DNA of 64,000 bases from contig NC_065551.1 of assembly GCF_022605725.1 (NCBI RefSeq), positions 23,622,001-23,686,000 on the forward strand. The letters are read 5' to 3'. Shown here piece after piece: positions 61,201-64,000 of the stretch; within the stretch, counting starts at the first letter, position 1, and the number at the start of each line of letters is the position of its first letter. Source of the DNA: Anthonomus grandis grandis (taxonomy: Eukaryota; Arthropoda; Insecta; Coleoptera; Curculionidae). The notes below the pieces were generated by a model. The model had not been told where the DNA came from. It ran no database searches and saw only the letters and a program-made list of their open reading frames with translations. The position numbers and the translations under genes were made by a program.

Positions 61201-63161
61201 ATTATACAGATATTATCCTAAGCCCTATTAGCCTAAAAGTTTCATCTTTCTGGAATTATTGCTTGAATTAATTTGTACATAAAATAATGTTTTTTTTTTT
61301 AATGAGAATTTACTTTAATTTTTCAGGATATTGGATTAAGTCGTAGCCTGAGGATATTGTGGTTTTAGATGTTTTGTCAGAGAATAATTTATTTCAAGAT
61401 TTTATTTCAACGAAAAATTATATATGATGCATATGATTATGAATTTTTTTTACAATTTTCTTCATATAGCTGGTTTGTGTGATTTTTAAATTTTTCCAGA
61501 CAGTTAAAGTAATTTTTTAGGGGTGTCAAGCTCCTGAAATCATTTTTCATTTCTTCCAGGCAGTGGGGGGTACTTTTAAAAATTCTCCTGGCAGTTGAAG
61601 TAACATTGATGTATCTGGAACTTAAGACCTGGATTAATTTTTCATTCCTCTAAGACCATTGAGGTAATTTTTATTTTTTTTTAATGGAGTTAGAATATAT
61701 TTGTATATGCCTCCAGCTGTTGAAAAGGTTTTCCATTTCTTCTAGTTTTAAAATGTATTCCAGCGATAAGAGTAATTTTCTAAATGTTCCAAGTTCCTGG
61801 AATAATTATTCATTTTTCTGAAGTAATTAAGTTCATTTTTCAATATTTTTCAGGTAGTTGAAATTTATTTGTATGTGCTTCGAGCTCTTGTAATAATAAT
61901 ACATTTCTTTCAGGCAACTGAGGTCACTTTTAAAATATTTGCTTGCAGATGAATAAGTTTTTCAAATGTCCCAAATTCCTGAAATAATTATTCATTTCTC
62001 TGGCGTAATTAATTTTATTTTTCAATATATTTCAAGCAGCTTATATATATTTGTATGTGCCTCGAGCTCTTGTTACAAATAATATTACAATTCTTCCAGA
62101 CAACTGAGGTTATTGAGGTTATTTCCTTGCAATTAAAGTAGTTTTTCATCTCAAGTCCCTTTAATAATTCCTTATTTCTTCCAGGTTGTTAAGGTCACTG
62201 TTTAGTCACACAAATAGTTTTTCATGTGCCTCAAGCTCCTGACGTAAGTTTTCGTTTATCCCAGGCAATGGTGACCTATATTGTCTGGATTAATTTTGAA
62301 ATTTGTCCTGGCTGTTGAAATAATGAAATTTCTTATTTTTTAGAGTTTTTTCACCATAGCAACCATTGATAAAATAGAATTTTCTTTAAAAAATAACTAC
62401 AATTTAAAAATGACGGTATCTATACCTATCTCCGTCTGACATCATTTTCGCCTTCAGTTTATCATGTTTCATTGAGTAATTAAGAAAAAAGTTTCTTAAC
62501 GAGACAGAAATAAACTTATGGTAGAAACCGCATGAATCAGACCGAAATGATGTAAGTGATGTTTATTTCGTAAAATATTAAGAGTCATAAACTGGTGGAA
62601 ACTATTGATTCTTTCTGACAAAATTCTTAACTAAAACTGAATATTTCTATTATTCCAGCACATCCCAACGTAAAACTCTTCATCACCCACAGCGGCTTCC
62701 TCAGTACCATCGAAACAATTTACCATGGAGTTCCAGTATTAGCAATTCCAGTATTCGCCGACCAGTTTATGAACGCGAAAAAAGCAGTTGCTTACGGTTA
62801 CGGGTTAAAATTAGCTTACAACGATCCTAATTTTAGTGAGGAGGCTCTAAGTGCCTTACTGGATGAACTCCTGACCAACCCTAAGTACCATGAGACTGCT
62901 AAGTTTAGGTCAAAATTATACCACGATAGACTTGCCACTCCTATAGAAACTCTAAATTATTGGGTGAATTATACCTTAAGATATAAGGGAGCAAAGCATT
63001 TACAAGTTGCGGGGGTGCAGTTACCGTTACATCAATATTTGCTGTTGGATGTTGTGGGATTTATGGTGGCTGGACTGGTTTTCAGTTTGTGGATTGTGTT
63101 GGTGCTGTTTAAGAGGGTTCGGATGATAGTAAAAACTGGGAGTAAACAAAAAACCCAATAG
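58270..63161 (+). CDS. UDP-glycosyltransferase, UGT copy 8, divergent lineage (4 exons, 517 aa)
   Basis: Exons: 58270-58513, 60092-60331, 60388-60954, 62659-63161; all GT-AG, all phase 1. An in-frame ATG lies 42 nt upstream (58228), but the one at 58270 (MNVTQIFLICCVTFQCVFG) places the signal peptide at the very start and makes exon 1 exactly as long as in copies 1-5 and 7. His33 is in GGSHYIL; FDAVVMEDFFNDAHKYFAY is the acidic block; the UGT signature is at 358-386 (FITHSG to FADQ). A membrane span lies near LLLDVVGFMVAGLVFSLW, and the tail SKQKTQ gives KxKxx. The first and last introns fall where they do in copies 1-7, but the middle intron falls after SSMG instead of after EIG, and introns 1 and 3 are long (1578 and 1704 bp) with repeats. 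It has the same enzyme role but is an older paralogue. Confidence 0.92.
58798..60060 (+). repeat. decayed ~70-140-bp tandem repeat filling intron 1 of UGT copy 8
   Basis: About ten diverged copies of a motif close to AAATCACTACTNAGATAAAT, then TTAT.GCATCC..NCAATAAG and GGGAAAA. Clear copies start near 58801, 59031, 59275, 59371, 59448, 59593, 59685, 59760, 59890 and 60016. Spacing is irregular because of indels. No transposon ends are seen. Confidence 0.6.
60955..61449 (+). other. 5' part of intron 3 of UGT copy 8
   Basis: AT-rich intron sequence between the donor GTAAGG and the start of the repeat field; nothing else seen. Confidence 0.5.
61450..62290 (+). repeat. decayed tandem repeat with splice-acceptor-like motifs, intron 3 of UGT copy 8
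   Basis: Diverged copies of a module with the elements GTGCCTCGAGCTCCTG, AATAATTATTCATTTCTTCC and AGGCAACTGAGGTCAC, in a higher-order repeat of about 180-185 bp that is clearest at 61838-62022 and 62023-62205. Many copies contain pyrimidine-rich TTTCTTCCAG, which resembles a 3' splice site. The true acceptor used here (62658) lies well beyond the field. Confidence 0.6.
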
Positions 63162-64000
63162 AACTATTGTTAGTTTAGTAGTTAATGGTTTTATAAATAG
63201 GCTAGAATCATTTTAATAAGATTGTTTACGATACTGTGTATTTTTTTATCTTATTTTATATATATGCCAGGCTTTTTTACAAGCATTTTATTCTTTTTAA
63301 TGAATTAATTAAAAGTTAGTTTATTCATTAAAAAGCAAAACGTCAGCAAACAGATTTAAAGTATGATAATAAGTGATGTATACACGAGTGCATTCATTTC
63401 AACAAGTTATTTACCGAAATTCTCTTTTGATGTACAAGCGAGCTTTGAAAGTACGTACAACGTCGCTTAAAAGGAGTTTTTTTCGTTCTCCCAGAAGTTT
63501 TTAAGGTATATTTTGGCAGGCGTATTTCGTTTATTCTTTTCATATTTCTTGAAATTTAAATATTGTAAGTTGCAAAGCTTTTTGAAGAAGAAATTTTAAT
63601 GCAAATTCTATTAGGGTGCTTTATAGCTTTAATACAATGCTAGTAAATCTTGTTTCATAGAAGATGCTAATTTAAATATTATCATTGGAATAGGTTTAAT
63701 GGATTTTCATATTTTTCATATTCACATTGAAAACTGAAAAAGCTTCTAATACTCTACATATAGATGGCGGTAAGAAAGTGAAATTACTTCCTTGAGTTAC
63801 TACACGGAATCTCAAATAAGGCCACTTTTTATAGTTCTTTATTTTGCAGAGGATTTCTTTTTACTTCTGCCAAAAAAACTTTCATGAATAAAATGTTGCC
63901 ATGATAATAAACCATGAAACTCTTAGTAATCAACAATTCTATGTGAAATTCTGTCTGTGGAAATTATTTTACTCCTGATTCCTTAATGCCTAATTTAAAG
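63162..64000 (+). other. 3' flank of UGT copy 8
   Basis: No coding signal, no homology to the 3' flank blocks of copies 1-7, and no clear AATAAA close to the stop. TTAATAAGATTG near 63212 is the nearest weak poly(A)-like signal. The window ends in AT-rich DNA. Confidence 0.45.

Noticed and set aside
1..64000. CRISPR array, operon-like gene order or bacterial features
   Set aside because: Introns, insect-type UGTs and eukaryotic transposons make this a nuclear insect sequence; no regularly spaced short direct repeats were seen.
1..64000. tRNA genes
   Set aside because: No stretch with matched A- and B-box-like motifs plus a cloverleaf could be found by eye; a tRNAscan run would settle this.

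Overview
The window is a piece of a strongly AT-rich insect nuclear genome, most likely a beetle. The basis is multi-exon genes with short GT-AG introns, insect-type UDP-glycosyltransferases (UGTs), and a Tc1/mariner, piggyBac and Gypsy repeat load. The order-level guess is inference; no species is claimed.

The core is a tandem array of UGT genes, all on the + strand. Seven look intact: copy 1 at 13747-15552, copy 2 at 22987-24821, copy 4 at 32214-34041, copy 5 at 41505-43353, copy 6 at 47173-48994, copy 7 at 54146-56022 and copy 8 at 58270-63161. Copy 3 at 26013-27357 is a heavily deleted pseudogene. Copies 1, 2 and 4-7 share one four-exon design (about 244-250, 540-549, 258 and 500 nt) with a fixed phase-1 split at every junction, and give proteins of 513-518 residues. 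Each has a signal peptide, an N-terminal acceptor domain with the catalytic His, a C-terminal UDP-sugar domain with the full UGT signature, one membrane span and a KxKxx ER-retrieval tail. Copy 8 encodes the same kind of protein but has a different middle intron and two long introns filled with decayed tandem repeats. It is an older, separate lineage at the edge of the array.

The flanks of copies 1-7 are also homologous. Each copy carries a conserved ~200-bp 5' module with a near-invariant 16-mer about 108-116 bp before the ATG. Blocks of 3' and far-5' flank recur between genes. The array therefore grew by duplication of multi-kilobase units, not of coding sequence alone.

Transposons account for much of the remaining sequence. 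Left of the array are a decayed Gypsy pol (about 1.1-3.3 kb) and a 5'-truncated CR1/Jockey-type LINE (11.8-12.9 kb). Inside the array are a mariner remnant (15.8-16.8 kb), a piggyBac element bounded by TTAA (18.4-20.7 kb), a MITE (28.2-29.0 kb), a dead Tc1/mariner transposase (30.3-31.0 kb), an apparently intact DD41D element with ~297-bp inverted repeats (37.6-39.4 kb), a MITE (39.7-40.3 kb), a deletion-derivative piggyBac (50.1-51.2 kb), a second, broken DD41D element (51.7-53.5 kb) and a MITE (56.7-57.2 kb). The two DD41D elements sit at nearly the same place in two paralogous flanks and in the same orientation.

Functionally the UGTs should conjugate small lipophilic compounds (plant toxins, insecticides, pigments, hormones) with a UDP-sugar at the ER lumen face. 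The conserved sugar-binding half and the varied acceptor half fit an array that diversifies substrate range. I found no tRNA, rRNA or CRISPR, and no evidence for a novel biological system beyond the array architecture and transposon patterns reported below.
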